This document shows positions 8,581-17,716 of a DNA stretch of 64,000 nucleotides, piece by piece. The number at the start of each line of letters is the position of its first letter. The first letter of the stretch is position 1. The DNA is taken from positions 7,865,717 through 7,929,716 of the forward strand of contig NZ_AP018290.1 in the NCBI RefSeq assembly GCF_002368415.1. Direction: 5' to 3'. The notes beneath the pieces are model-generated. The model was not told where the DNA came from and ran no database searches. It saw only the letters and a list, made by a program, of their open reading frames with translations. The position numbers and the translations under genes were made by a program. Source of the DNA: Calothrix sp. NIES-4105. Its GTDB lineage: Bacteria; Cyanobacteriota; Cyanobacteriia; Cyanobacteriales; Nostocaceae.

Positions 8581-8630
8581 ATGGATTTTATATCGTAAAA
8601 GCGGGTTAACTAGATGGCTAACACTGTTTT

Positions 8631-8857
8631 AGGATATCTGTCAACCTGCCCTTACAGATCGGCGTGCGGGTTTACGAATGTTTTTCGTTGTATTAGTAGG
8701 ATATCTGTTAACCCGCCCTTACAGATCGGCGTGCGGGTTTACGAATGTTTTTCGTTGAACAGTAGGATATCTGTTAACCCGCCCTTACAGATCGGCGTGC
8801 GGGTTTACGAATGTTTTTCGTTGAACAGTAGGATATCTGTTAACCTACCCTTACAGT
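8631..8857. repeat. 66-67 bp tandem repeat, three full copies and one partial
   Basis: Units begin AGGATATCTGT at 8631, 8698, 8764 and 8830. Each contains an inverted pair, AACCCGCC ... GGCGTGCGGGTTT, and ends GAATGTTTTTCGTTG. The middle two copies are almost identical and the outer ones diverge. A related single copy lies in reverse orientation at 46481-46533. The open frame running through the repeat (8614-8883) is an artefact of its 66-base periodicity. The rest of the gap to 9188 holds nothing else that I can name. Confidence 0.9.
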
Positions 8858-9188
8858 GTTGGGGTTTTTTATTCTTGAAATAAAAATTTGTGTTTGGCGC
8901 CACTTTTAAAATTGTCACACTCTCTACAAGAAAAATAGACAGATTATAACAGTGGTCGAAGTCTTGCTGCATAAGCGTTTGAGGTGACTTTTGTTTGTTG
9001 AGAGTGCCCTTGTGCCAGTCGTAATGTGGCGCGTACAAAGAAACCGACACAAGTAGATACCCGTAACTTTTTTAGATTTTATACAGTCTTAAATGTGAGC
9101 GGTTCCAAAGCGACTCTCTTTCGAGAGATCACATGTTGCTCAAAATTCGCCCGCACTAGTTACGGTGCTATCTCCAGGAAATAAAACC

Positions 9189-10391
9189 ATGAACAACCTC
9201 ACCAACAACACTAATAACGCAAACCAGCCAGCCGTTGAATTCTCCCCTGTCATCAATAATACGTTAGTCGATTTGCTTTGTCAGGAATTTCAACCACTTT
9301 TAAAGGCATCGCCAAACTGTGTGAAAGCCGTTTCGTCTCGCATTGCTAGAGAAGTTGAACGCATTTGCGATAAAAGCTCTCGTATTCAAACCTCTGGACA
9401 AGTCAATTCTTGGTTGCTAACTTTAGCAAAACATCGTATTCAAAAGTGCTTGCATTACTACCAACTTGGTTCTCAAAAAGGTCGTGTCGAATTACACAGC
9501 AGCTTGGGTTCGATGGTATACCGACATATCTCAGCTCCCAATGTTCAACTAGGGTTTGACGCGCGTTATAATTTGATTGAAGATTTCTTACAAGCATTTT
9601 ATATCGAAGCAATCAAAGCTTTTCGTCGTGAGAATGAATTGCCTGAAGATTACTCGCCGCGCACAAAGTTACAATTAGCTGAGTACATGGCCTTTACTGA
9701 ACAGTATGCAAAACGCCGGATTAACCTACCAGGTGGTTGCAACCAACAATTGATTATTTTACGCGCTCAAGGTTTTAGTCGGCGCCAACCACAAGAAACA
9801 ACAGTTGACTTTGAAGCAGCGCTCGAAGGTTCGCGAACTGAAGAATCTGAAGCTTACCAACGCAACTCAACGGTACAGCAATTGCGCGCGCAGTTAGTAT
9901 CACAAGGAAACTTTGATCCCGCTGAAGATTCAGAACGTAACCGCGTTATTCAAGAACTGATCACCTACCTCGAAGCACAAGGTCAAAAAGACTGTATCGA
10001 TTATTTGACGCTCAAACTTAAAGACCTATCTGCTCCTGAAATCGATAACATTTTAGGTTTAACCAGCCGTCAGCGCGACTACTTGCAACAACGCTTTAAA
10101 TATCACGTTGAAAAATTTGCTCGTACTCACAATTGGCAGTTAGTACATCAATGGTTAGGTGCAGGTATTGAGCAGAAATTAGGGTTATCTTCGCAACAGT
10201 GGGATAACTTTGTCAACCAACTAACGCCCGCACAACAACAAATTCTGCAACTAAAAACAGAACTTATCAATGACCAAGTTATTGCTAAAACTGTAAAATG
10301 TACACCAAAACAACTGCAAAAACGCTGGACTCAACTTCTGGAATTAGCATGGACAATTCGTAACGGTCATACAGAAGCGCAAGCTAGTTAA
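9189..10391 (+). CDS. hetZ: HetZ-family heterocyst differentiation protein
   Basis: HetZ proteins are DNA-binding regulators that act early in heterocyst differentiation with HetR. The 400-residue length fits HetZ. Family signatures visible are YYQLGSQKGRVELHSSLGSMVYRH (about residues 90-113, shown in parts), LQLAEYMAFTEQYAKRRINL, QQLIILRAQGFSRRQPQET, and LTSRQRDYLQQRFKYHVEKF. I chose the ATG at 9189 because CAGGAA precedes it by eight bases; a GTG at 9165 is in frame. In the model Nostoc, hetZ is followed by patU genes. Here it is followed by DUF751 and rbfA, so this may be a HetZ paralogue rather than hetZ itself. Confidence 0.82.
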   Translation: MNNLTNNTNNANQPAVEFSPVINNTLVDLLCQEFQPLLKASPNCVKAVSSRIAREVERICDKSSRIQTSGQVNSWLLTLAKHRIQKCLHYYQLGSQKGRVELHSSLGSMVYRHISAPNVQLGFDARYNLIEDFLQAFYIEAIKAFRRENELPEDYSPRTKLQLAEYMAFTEQYAKRRINLPGGCNQQLIILRAQGFSRRQPQETTVDFEAALEGSRTEESEAYQRNSTVQQLRAQLVSQGNFDPAEDSERNRVIQELITYLEAQGQKDCIDYLTLKLKDLSAPEIDNILGLTSRQRDYLQQRFKYHVEKFARTHNWQLVHQWLGAGIEQKLGLSSQQWDNFVNQLTPAQQQILQLKTELINDQVIAKTVKCTPKQLQKRWTQLLELAWTIRNGHTEAQAS

Positions 10392-10680
10392 TTGGATAAA
10401 CTTAACTTTAAGTACTATTCAAGTTAAAAATAATTCCGAAACGCTTCCTATGCTCTTATTCTAATTCCAATTTCAATTATTAATATTTTTCACGCTTGCC
10501 GATTTTAACTTAATGTTGAATTATTATCTCCCACAAAGTAATCTTTACTTCGCTTCCCCATTATCTGGGGAAGAGAAAAATGGGAGATGTCTAAAGCAGT
10601 GAAAAGGAAATAATTACCGATAAATTTTGCAGTAGAAGTTCAGTAAATAAGTGAAACTATTAAACTTAATCTCTAAATAT
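10392..10680. other. Intergenic region after hetZ
   Basis: AT-rich spacer between hetZ and the DUF751 gene. The only structure is a small hairpin, CTTCCCCATTATCTGGGGAAG, at about 10552-10573. No coding frame or RNA gene was recognised. Confidence 0.5.
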
Positions 10681-10719
10681 AAGAAATCCCGTCCTATCGC
10701 AGGGCGGGATTTCTTTTTT
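10681..10719 (+). terminator. Strong intrinsic terminator
   Basis: AAATCCCGTCCTATCG / CAGGGCGGGATTTC forms a GC-rich stem followed by TTTTTT. It ends plus-strand transcription from hetZ and separates it from DUF751-rbfA. Confidence 0.85.
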
Positions 10720-10801
10720 CGTTGCCACGTACATTACAATAAAGGATGTGCAGTGCTTGTGCAAACAAACCTATAGTGAAAATAAGGCAGTATAAAATCA
10801 A

Positions 10802-11008
10802 ATGTTTGATGGTTTTTGGGAGAATATTGCTCGCTACCCCCGCTACTTTATTACAACTCTTTTAGGCGTCCTATTCAACGTCGGAGCTCCACTGGCACCA
10901 TTATTCAAGCGTCCAGTAACTCTAATCGCTGTAATTGGTATCTTAATAAGCAGCTTTGTGTTTGTGAGTTTAACACTACGGGCAATGCTTGGCTTAAGTC
11001 CAATTTAG
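10802..11008 (+). CDS. DUF751 (Ycf33-like) membrane protein
   Basis: A 68-residue protein with two hydrophobic segments: FITTLLGVLFNVGAPLAPLF and LIAVIGILISSFVFVSLTLR. The family is DUF751, related to the plastid Ycf33 protein, function unknown. It lies 40 bases upstream of rbfA, the conserved arrangement in cyanobacteria, and the two are probably co-transcribed. The start ATG gives the family N-terminus MFDGFWENIARYPRYF. Confidence 0.88.
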   Translation: MFDGFWENIARYPRYFITTLLGVLFNVGAPLAPLFKRPVTLIAVIGILISSFVFVSLTLRAMLGLSPI

Positions 11009-11048
11009 GGACGAGCGCACTATTTTTCATTGAGGAGACTTAAAATAT

Positions 11049-11435
11049 ATGGCTACTAATCGTCGCGTTGAGCGCGTAGCAGAATTGATCAAACGAGAAG
11101 TCAGTCAAATGCTGCTTAACGGCATTAAAGATGACCGTGTAGGAACAGGAATGGTCAGCGTTACCGATGTTGATGTTTCTGGCGATTTGCAACATGCCAA
11201 AATTTTCGTTTCCATTTATGGAACTGAAGAAGCTAAAGCCGAAACAATGGCAGGTTTAAAATCAGCGACAGGTTACGTCCGCAGTGAACTTGGATCAAGG
11301 GTACGGTTGCGTCGTACTCCAGAAGTCATATTTGTTGAGGATGATTCAATTGAGCGCGGTACAAACGTCATATCACTCTTAAACCGTATTCGTGACGAGC
11401 GCACAGCTTCTTCACAAGAAGATGCTCTTGAGTAA
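11049..11435 (+). CDS. rbfA: 30S ribosome-binding factor A
   Basis: RbfA is a KH-like assembly factor that binds the immature 30S subunit near the 5' helix of 16S rRNA and is needed for growth in the cold. The 128-residue protein shows the family motifs [20 protein letters not shown] (residues 8-27), [19 protein letters not shown] and [26 protein letters not shown] precedes the start. It follows DUF751 in a two-gene unit and is followed by an inverted repeat that can terminate transcription. Confidence 0.96.
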   Translation: MATNRRVERVAELIKREVSQMLLNGIKDDRVGTGMVSVTDVDVSGDLQHAKIFVSIYGTEEAKAETMAGLKSATGYVRSELGSRVRLRRTPEVIFVEDDSIERGTNVISLLNRIRDERTASSQEDALE

Positions 11436-11443
11436 AACGATTT

Positions 11444-11476
11444 AGGGACTAGGGACTAACTCGATCCCTAATCCCT
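11444..11476 (+). terminator. Probable terminator of DUF751-rbfA
   Basis: AGGGACTAGGGAC pairs imperfectly with TCCCTAATCCCT across a short loop and is followed by TATTTTAATTT. It lies just after the rbfA stop codon. Confidence 0.6.
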
Positions 11477-12161
11477 TATTTTAATTTCTAATCTCTAATC
11501 TCTAACCTAGTCATGATTACATTCAGCACGGTTTTGTGCATTAAGGTTGAGTAATCTAATAAACGTAATGTAAATTTATAATTTGTAATCTTTTCTAACG
11601 TCAATCTGTAACTTTACGCTGACTAAACCCCTCAATTAACTTAATTATTGTTTAAGAAACTGTTAAGACGGAATCATCACTCTTGACAAATAGTGTATGT
11701 TAGCATTTATGGTTTGAGCTAGTTTATACCATTTACTTAGGCAGGAAGTTTGTGTGTTTTCTACCAAAAAAACAGTTTCGATTGTATATTGTCTCCGTGT
11801 AAATCATAGATTGCTATACCAAAACTTCTTTCCTACAAGGCTTATGCGCTGTTTTATCGCACTTGATAATGCATCTCTTAAAGTAAGATGTGTTATTAGC
11901 TGTTTATAAAGGCGCCCTTTAGTCGTATGTGTCGAAAAACATAGCCCTATACTTAGAGTAAAGGGTGGTACATGACAATTATGTCAGGGGTTATTGATTT
12001 TTTTCACATTTCTTAAGATAATTTGAGAGTATGTAGCGCCAGAATGAAAATAGTTCCGTATAGCAAACTACAAAACTCAAGCGAAAGGTCGATTTTTTTG
12101 CTGCGTTAGTTTCAGTACAATTTCGGGAACACTAGTTAAGTGTAATTCGTGAGTAAAAGAC
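11477..12161. other. Long AT-rich intergenic region
   Basis: About 685 bases with no credible reading frame. I noted CTAATCTCTAATCTCTAAC short repeats near 11490, a TTGACA at 11692, and a small TGACAATTATGTCA palindrome near 11973 before a T-run. A small RNA or long leader of the DUF4327 gene is possible, but nothing in the sequence shows it. Confidence 0.4.
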
Positions 12162-12398
12162 ATGAGCGTGAATACGGTGCCTTCTATCAATTACTATTCT
12201 CTAGGCGTGATTCAAGACGAAGCACGTCGGCTGGTGCAGAAAGGGGTTGTCAGCAGACAACAACCCATCTATACCCTGTGCCAGTACATCCCCGCTAGAG
12301 AATGGGTGTGTATCGAATGTGAATTAGAGAAATGCGACTTTTTGCTGCGAGACCGCATTGCTGATTTAATAGGTCGTGAAGAATGGGAGAATGACTGA
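12162..12398 (+). CDS. DUF4327 family protein
   Basis: A 78-residue soluble protein with the family core IQDEARRLVQKGVVSRQQPI (residues 17-36), YTLCQYIPAREWVCIECEL and FLLRDRIADLIGREEWEND. I recognise the cyanobacterial DUF4327 family, function unknown. Two cysteines form a CIEC-type pair near residue 50. The long upstream spacer suggests its own promoter. Confidence 0.82.
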   Translation: MSVNTVPSINYYSLGVIQDEARRLVQKGVVSRQQPIYTLCQYIPAREWVCIECELEKCDFLLRDRIADLIGREEWEND

Positions 12399-12827
12399 TA
12401 CATTTATTGAGTTCGGTTTCTGGGTTGGGCTTAAGATCAGTCACCATAGATTTAATAAGTTCGGTCGTTTGAACAAACTGCCAATCATAAAATCTCTGCT
12501 TACAACCACTTACTCCCAATCCATCGTTAATTATTCGCTATTAACTGTTGTTGCTTAAAAACTTTAAATTTCATTTTTTTAAAGTTGACATAATACGGAT
12601 TTCTAATTTAGTAAATCCTTGTCTGTCCCTGTTGTAGTGGGGATGGTTAAGAATGATTAAACGCTAGTAACGTTAATTTCTAAAAACATAATGTCAGCAT
12701 TAGTTAATGCCGAAAGGAACTATAAGGATTTATAACGAATGTAAATTCAGTTTACTTCTAGCGGAGTAAATAAATTGAATTAAAAGCGCGTACATTTTTT
12801 CATCGCTTGAGTAATTTTTAATTTTCC
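12399..12827. other. Intergenic region after the DUF4327 gene
   Basis: About 430 AT-rich bases. Small frames here lack plausible starts and composition. The region ends in a clear terminator, so a short transcript could end there, but I see no conserved RNA. Confidence 0.4.
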
Positions 12828-12862
12828 GGAGCAGTGCTAGCAGCGACAACTGCTCCTTTTTT
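12828..12862 (+). terminator. Intrinsic terminator
   Basis: GGAGCAGT ... ACTGCTCC forms an 8-bp stem followed by TTTTTT. It lies between convergent genes and ends plus-strand transcription, possibly that of an unannotated small RNA, since the DUF4327 gene ends more than 400 bases earlier. Confidence 0.8.
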
Positions 12863-12876
12863 ATAGCTTAAAAGTA

Positions 12877-13227
12877 CTAGAATTGTTCTAAATATTGAGT
12901 TACGTCCTCGCGCAGGCGGGTTAGTTCGGCTTCAGTGGTTACTTTAATGCTGGCGGAGCGCACGGTTATTAGAACTTTAGCAGCAAAAGGTGTTGCCCAG
13001 ATATTTGGATTACAGAAAATTTCTAGGAAAACTTCTCCTGTATGTCTATACTCTACAGGACGCTGAGGAGCTGGTTTGGCGCCACTGCCAGTTTTTGCGG
13101 TTGAGACTGCTTTGAGACTCATAATTAATTCGTCGAGTGCAGCCTTAAGGTCGCGCGCTGCAGAGGCAGAAAAACTAAAAGAGATTGAACCTTCGCCTAG
13201 ATTTAGCGTTAAATGTGTTGATGACAT
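12877..13227 (-). CDS. Conserved hypothetical cyanobacterial protein
   Basis: The protein has 116 residues, no signal peptide and no membrane helix. It has a beta-rich N-terminus ([20 protein letters not shown]), a helix ([17 protein letters not shown]), a proline/alanine linker near 50, and a second alpha/beta part ending [20 protein letters not shown] do not recognise a named family. Start ATG at 13227; no operon partner. The reading frame has ordinary composition and ends next to a convergent terminator. Confidence 0.65.
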   Translation of the reverse strand: MSSTHLTLNLGEGSISFSFSASAARDLKAALDELIMSLKAVSTAKTGSGAKPAPQRPVEYRHTGEVFLEIFCNPNIWATPFAAKVLITVRSASIKVTTEAELTRLREDVTQYLEQF

Positions 13228-13664
13228 GATATTATCGGCAGTTTATGCTTATTTATCTTACCGAACTTATGTGCAACGGATGCAACGGATGTAACAGATG
13301 AATTATTTGTTACAAACTGCATATTGGTTATTTAAAATCACCTATCCGTTATATCCGTTCATAATCCGTTGCCATCGTTATTCCCATAGATTTATTCCTG
13401 ACGATATAAAAATATAAAATATATAACATATATAACATCATATTAATGCAATAAGTAATCAATTAGCTTGCATAAAATATAAAATTACCGACATCTTTAA
13501 TAAGCCAGTAGTATCATAAAAATCTGATAAAGACTTGCAATAAAGGCAAACTAAATATAGCAACTAAAGAAATATATAAGCTATAGTGCGTAAGGATTTA
13601 CAACATTTATTTGGTGTTATTTTTTCTACAGTATAAGTAAAGGCATGGGTGTTAAAGATACTGT
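13228..13664. other. Intergenic region with short GCAACGGAT repeats
   Basis: Three near-copies of GCAACGGAT / GTAACAGAT are adjacent at about 13273-13300, and the reverse motif ATCCGTT recurs near 13345-13370. The rest is AT-rich (ATATAAAATATATAACATAT) with no gene. Confidence 0.45.
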
Positions 13665-14553
13665 ATGAGCTATGATAATCGTGCTGTTGTTAGAAGAGTA
13701 TTACTCATTACACTGCTACTGAATATTTTTGTAATGGTGTTAAAAGCTATTGTTGGAACATTGACCGGTTCCCGGTTCTTGCTTGCGGATGCGCTGCATA
13801 GTGTTACCGACAGTGCTAATAATGTATTGGGATTAATTACTAGCCATTTGTCTTCCCCGAACCCCGACCGTGAACATCAGGCGCGGGCACCAGAAATTTG
13901 AAGCTATAGGAGCATTGGGAATTGCCGCTTTTCTCGGAATTGCCTGCTTTGAAATTATTCAAGGCGCCGTCGAAAGAATTATCAATGGTGGCAAACCAGT
14001 AAAAATTACTCCATCCGAACTATGGATATTGCTACTTGTTTTAGGTGTAAATATCTTTGTCGCGTTTTATGAGCGCCGTGTAGGTAAGCGGGTAAAAAGT
14101 AACATTTTGATAGCTGATGCAACCCACACCATGAGCGATATATGGGTAACGATATCGGTTATAGCTGCTTTGATTGGCGTGTGGTTGGGATATCAATGGC
14201 TAGATATTGTCCTATCTTTCCCCGTTGCGCTGCTGGTGTTTTGGAGTGGGTGGACAGTATTAAAAGAAAATTTACCGTGCCTTGTTGATGAAATGGCAGT
14301 TGCTCCCGAAGTCATTCATGCGCTAGCATTATCAGTCCCTGGAGTCGTCAACTGTCACAATATTGCTTCGCGCGGAGTTATCGGGCGCCAAGTTTTCATC
14401 GAAATGCATTTAATCGTAGACGCTTCTGACGTTGAAACATCTCACCGCATTACCGAACAAGTCGAAAACCTCTTAGAAGAAAGATTTTCCCCCGCTAGAG
14501 TTTTGATACACGTTGAACCACCTAGCTACCTGTCGAACCAAATTAGTTATTAG
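13665..14553 (+). pseudogene. Cation diffusion facilitator transporter with a frameshift
   Basis: Two overlapping frames (13665-13901 and 13870-14553) together make one CDF/ZT_dimer protein of about 296 residues. The first holds TM1-TM2 with the metal site LADALHSVTDSANN. The second resumes at GHQKFEAIGALGIA and has the second site IADATHTMSDIW and a cytoplasmic domain ending in VEPPSYLSNQ. In the family the join reads DREHPYGHQKFEA. Here, after the CAT codon (13875-13877), seven bases (CAGGCGC) stand in place of six, giving a +1 shift near 13878-13884. It is either a recent inactivating mutation or a sequencing error. Such exporters move Zn, Fe or other divalent ions out of the cytoplasm. 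Confidence 0.85.
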
Positions 14554-14568
14554 TGTTGCGGGTGGTGA

Positions 14569-14599
14569 GATTCCCGACTTCTTAAAGAAGTCGGGAATC
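14569..14599. terminator. Palindromic terminator, copy 1
   Basis: GATTCCCGACTTCTT/AAAGAAGTCGGGAATC is a perfect 15-bp stem. A copy differing at one base lies at 62167-62197. It follows the transporter gene, and the run TTAAAAAATC after it gives a weak tail. Confidence 0.75.
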
Positions 14600-14761
14600 T
14601 TAAAAAATCTTTCAGCAGTGGTATTTACAATCTCTTTAAAATTGTAAGACATTGAAATATGTTATTAATGTTTCGTACACAATAATATTGTTATATTTAC
14701 AAAATAACAGATAGATTAATTTTTTTAATAATGTATCTATTTACACTGTTGCTTAGGAAAC

Positions 14762-17128
14762 ATGACGACTGAGCTAACTGTCCTTATCATTGATGATTCT
14801 GACTTACAGCGTGAAGCTTATCGCGGTTGCTTACAGCAAGACGCGAAATATAACTATACAATCATCGAAGCAAGAAGTGGGGAAAGTGGTCTAGAGTCAT
14901 GGCGCCGATTTCAACCAGATGTAATTTTACTAGAATTTTTGCTTCCTGATATAGATGGGTTAGAGCTAATTAGCCAATTAAAAAAGCAAATCACCTCTCA
15001 ACCGTTTACAGTAATGCCTGCTGCGATAATGATAACCGCGCAGGGTAACGAAACAGTTGCTGTTCAAGCAATGAAAAGCGGTATACAAGATTATTTGGTA
15101 AAACGAGAGACTACACCCGAAATCTTGCGCTCAACACTACATTCGGTAGTTGAAAATGTACGTTTACGGCAGAAATTGCAGCAAAGTGAGGACTTAATTG
15201 AGCGTATTGCTCTAGCTACACCAGGTCTATTATACGTTTACGATTTTGTCGAGCAGCGCAACGTCTATGTCAACCGTCAAATAGCTGAGGTGTTAGGATA
15301 TACGATTGCTGAAATCGATGCAATGGGTACGCAGTTACTAAGAGTACTAATGCATCCAAAAGATTTATTAAGATTACCTCAACTGTTACAGCGTTTTTAT
15401 ACAGTTGATGATGAAGCGGTAGAAACTGAGTACCGGATGCGACATAAGAATGGGGAATGGCGATGGCTATTAAGTAAAGAAGTTGTTTTCAAGCGTAACC
15501 CTGATGGTTCACCGCGTCAAATTGTTGGTACTGCGCTTGATATTACAGAACGCAAACGAGTTGAGGACTCACTACGTAGAAGTAATGAACGGTTCCAATT
15601 AGCAGCGCACGCTGTTAACTGCATGATTTATGATTGGAATATTGAAACTCAAACTGTAGAACGTAGCGATGGAATAACGCGGATTTTCGGTTATAGTCCA
15701 ACAGAAGTTGAGCCAACTGCCGAGTGGTGGTTTTCTTTAATTCATCCTGATGATATTAACGCTTCGAGGGATAATCTTCAAACTATACCTGCCGAGTTAG
15801 ATTCTTATAGTCGTGAGTACCGAGTACGTTTTAAAGACGGTAACTATCGGTATGTTCAAGATAAGGGTAAAATTGTTCGCGATCGCTTAAAGATAACGCG
15901 AATAGTTGGTAGTACAACAGATATTAGTGCTGCAAAAGAAATTGAAAATGCATTGCGTGAAAGTGAAGCTAAATTTCGACGTATTGTTGACTCGAATTTT
16001 GTAGGAGTTTATTTTGGTGATGCGAGTGGTCGCATTTACGAAGCAAACGAAGCTTTTTTAGAAATGTTTGGTTATACTGGCGCCGACATTAAGACTGGAG
16101 TTTTGCGTTGGGATATAATGACACCACCAGAATACAAAGAACTCGATGCTGAAAAAATTCAAGAATTACAATCAACCGGTTTTTGTACTCCATTTGAAAA
16201 AGAGTATTTTCATAAAGACGGTACGCGCGTTCCTATCTTACTTGGTATAGCGCAAATGGAGGGCAGACAAGATGGTTATAGTGCTTGCTTTATAGTAAAT
16301 CTAACTCAACTTAAACAAACTGAAGCAGCACTGCGCCAAAGCGAAGAACGTTATAAGAATTTATTAGAACTTGAAGAACGTGCGCGCTCACAGGCAGAAA
16401 CAGCAAATCGTGCGAAAGATGAATTTGTGGCAATGGTATCACATGATTTGCGCTCTCCTCTAAATGCAATTTTAGGTTGGGCAAAATTACTTCAAACGCG
16501 CAAATTTGATGAAGGCGTTACAAAAAGCGCACTTCAAACAATTGAACGTAATGCTAATTCACAAGTAAAACTCCTCGAAGATTTGCTCGACATCTCGCGC
16601 ATTCTCAAAAATAAAATTCAATTAGAATTGGCGCCAGTTAACCTTTATACTATCGTTACAACTGCTATCGAAACCGCTTATCCAGGCGCCAACGCTAAAA
16701 ATATTTGTTTTGTCACAGTACTTGATAACTCAATACCTCTTATCTCTGGCGATGTTAATCGCTTACAGCAGGTAATGGGAAATTTGCTATCCAACGCAAT
16801 CAAATTTACACCCCAAGGTGGGCACATCGAAGTATATTTATCTCTTATACAAAATAACCAAGACCAACAAAAAAATTATATTCAAATAGCTGTTAAAGAT
16901 ACAGGGATAGGTATTAAGCCGGAGTTTTTACCCCAAGTATTTGAACGTTATCAGCAAGATAGTTCGACATTGAGGCGCCAGGGTTTAGGGTTGGGGCTAG
17001 CAATTACGAGTCATATTATCGAATTACACGGTGGTACAATTACTGCTACAAGTCCAGGTGAAGGGCAAGGTAGTACTTTTACAATTCAATTGCCTTTCAA
17101 CAATATAATCCCCCCTAACCCCCCTTAG
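14762..17128 (+). CDS. Hybrid sensor: receiver - three PAS - histidine kinase
   Basis: A 788-residue cytoplasmic protein. Order: receiver (about 5-130), PAS (about 145-265), PAS (about 275-395), PAS (about 400-525), short coiled coil, HisKA with EFVAMVSHDLRSPLNAILGW (about 555-575), and HATPase with N box GNLLSNAIKFTP, G1 VKDTGIGI and G2 GLGLGLAIT. In the receiver, D11-D12 and the TA and K positions are normal. The expected phosphoacceptor is glutamate (ILLEFLLPDIDG, E58), as if fixed in the phosphorylated state. The last residues PPNPP and the TAG stop are encoded by the edge of a C-rich intergenic repeat. Ligand unknown. Confidence 0.9.
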   Translation: MTTELTVLIIDDSDLQREAYRGCLQQDAKYNYTIIEARSGESGLESWRRFQPDVILLEFLLPDIDGLELISQLKKQITSQPFTVMPAAIMITAQGNETVAVQAMKSGIQDYLVKRETTPEILRSTLHSVVENVRLRQKLQQSEDLIERIALATPGLLYVYDFVEQRNVYVNRQIAEVLGYTIAEIDAMGTQLLRVLMHPKDLLRLPQLLQRFYTVDDEAVETEYRMRHKNGEWRWLLSKEVVFKRNPDGSPRQIVGTALDITERKRVEDSLRRSNERFQLAAHAVNCMIYDWNIETQTVERSDGITRIFGYSPTEVEPTAEWWFSLIHPDDINASRDNLQTIPAELDSYSREYRVRFKDGNYRYVQDKGKIVRDRLKITRIVGSTTDISAAKEIENALRESEAKFRRIVDSNFVGVYFGDASGRIYEANEAFLEMFGYTGADIKTGVLRWDIMTPPEYKELDAEKIQELQSTGFCTPFEKEYFHKDGTRVPILLGIAQMEGRQDGYSACFIVNLTQLKQTEAALRQSEERYKNLLELEERARSQAETANRAKDEFVAMVSHDLRSPLNAILGWAKLLQTRKFDEGVTKSALQTIERNANSQVKLLEDLLDISRILKNKIQLELAPVNLYTIVTTAIETAYPGANAKNICFVTVLDNSIPLISGDVNRLQQVMGNLLSNAIKFTPQGGHIEVYLSLIQNNQDQQKNYIQIAVKDTGIGIKPEFLPQVFERYQQDSSTLRRQGLGLGLAITSHIIELHGGTITATSPGEGQGSTFTIQLPFNNIIPPNPP

Positions 17129-17399
17129 TAAGGCTCTACCGTGTACACACATCTTTGATAATCATTCTTATATTCCCCTCTTTGTGCCACGCCACTTGCC
17201 TCAAGTCGGCGCAGCCGCCCACGGCAGTGGCTCCTTTGTGTCTAAGAAAGCGGGAAATCCTCCGGATTACGTGGTTCCTTAAAGGAATAAACCACTGCAT
17301 GTCACAAAGGACACAAAGGAAGAGAAGAAAGGGAAGAAAGATAACTTTGAAAAACTTGTGTATACACGGTAGCTTCCACGCGGGGGGGTTGGGGGGATC
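17107..17399. repeat. Composite inverted-repeat element after the kinase gene
   Basis: The left end (17107-17152: AATCCCCCCTAACCCCCC, then CTACCGTGTACACAC) is matched in reverse by the right end (17353-17399: GTGTATACACGGTAGC, then GGGGGGGTTGGGGGGATC). The interior contains nested palindromes, GCCACTTGCCTCAAGTCGGC ... GGCAGTGGC and TTTGTGTC ... CACAAAGGACACAAAGG. No transposase is encoded, so it is MITE-like or a stack of REP-type insertions. The rest of the gap to guaA (17400-17716) shows nothing else. Confidence 0.65.
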
Positions 17400-17716
17400 A
17401 AATACCCTTGTCTTTAGGAATTTTGTATACTTTGTAACATTTTTTTATCAGCATAAACTAGCAAATTAAAAAATACACAAAATTTTATTCAGTGATATTT
17501 CCGAAGCAAAAAGCTACTATCTTTTCTACAATTCAGTTAAATCACGAATTACACAGATTATTTAATAGTTCAAATACTTGATAACAGGAGAGTAATCACA
17601 CCCAAAACCCTTTATTTAATATGGGTAATTTTATTGCTTTCTTTATCAGGTTATTTGGACTTTTTGATTGTAAGTTGGGTTACTATTGCCTTCACCCAAC
17701 CTACATTACTAAAATC

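Noticed and set aside
8611-8860. CRISPR array at the 66-bp tandem repeat
   Set aside because: Units are contiguous with no unique spacers and the repeat is 66-67 bp; no cas genes are in the window.
8614-8883. 89-residue reading frame over the tandem repeat
   Set aside because: The peptide itself is a repeat of the 66-base unit (RISVNPPLQIGVRVYECFSL), which arises because 66 is divisible by three. There is no ribosome site and no family match.
11477-12161. Conserved small RNA (for example Yfr1 or 6S RNA)
   Set aside because: I could not find the ACTCCTCAC signature of Yfr1 or the double-bulge hairpin of 6S RNA.
17155-17469. 104-residue reading frame downstream of the multi-PAS kinase
   Set aside because: It runs through nested intergenic repeats and has no protein-like composition or family resemblance.
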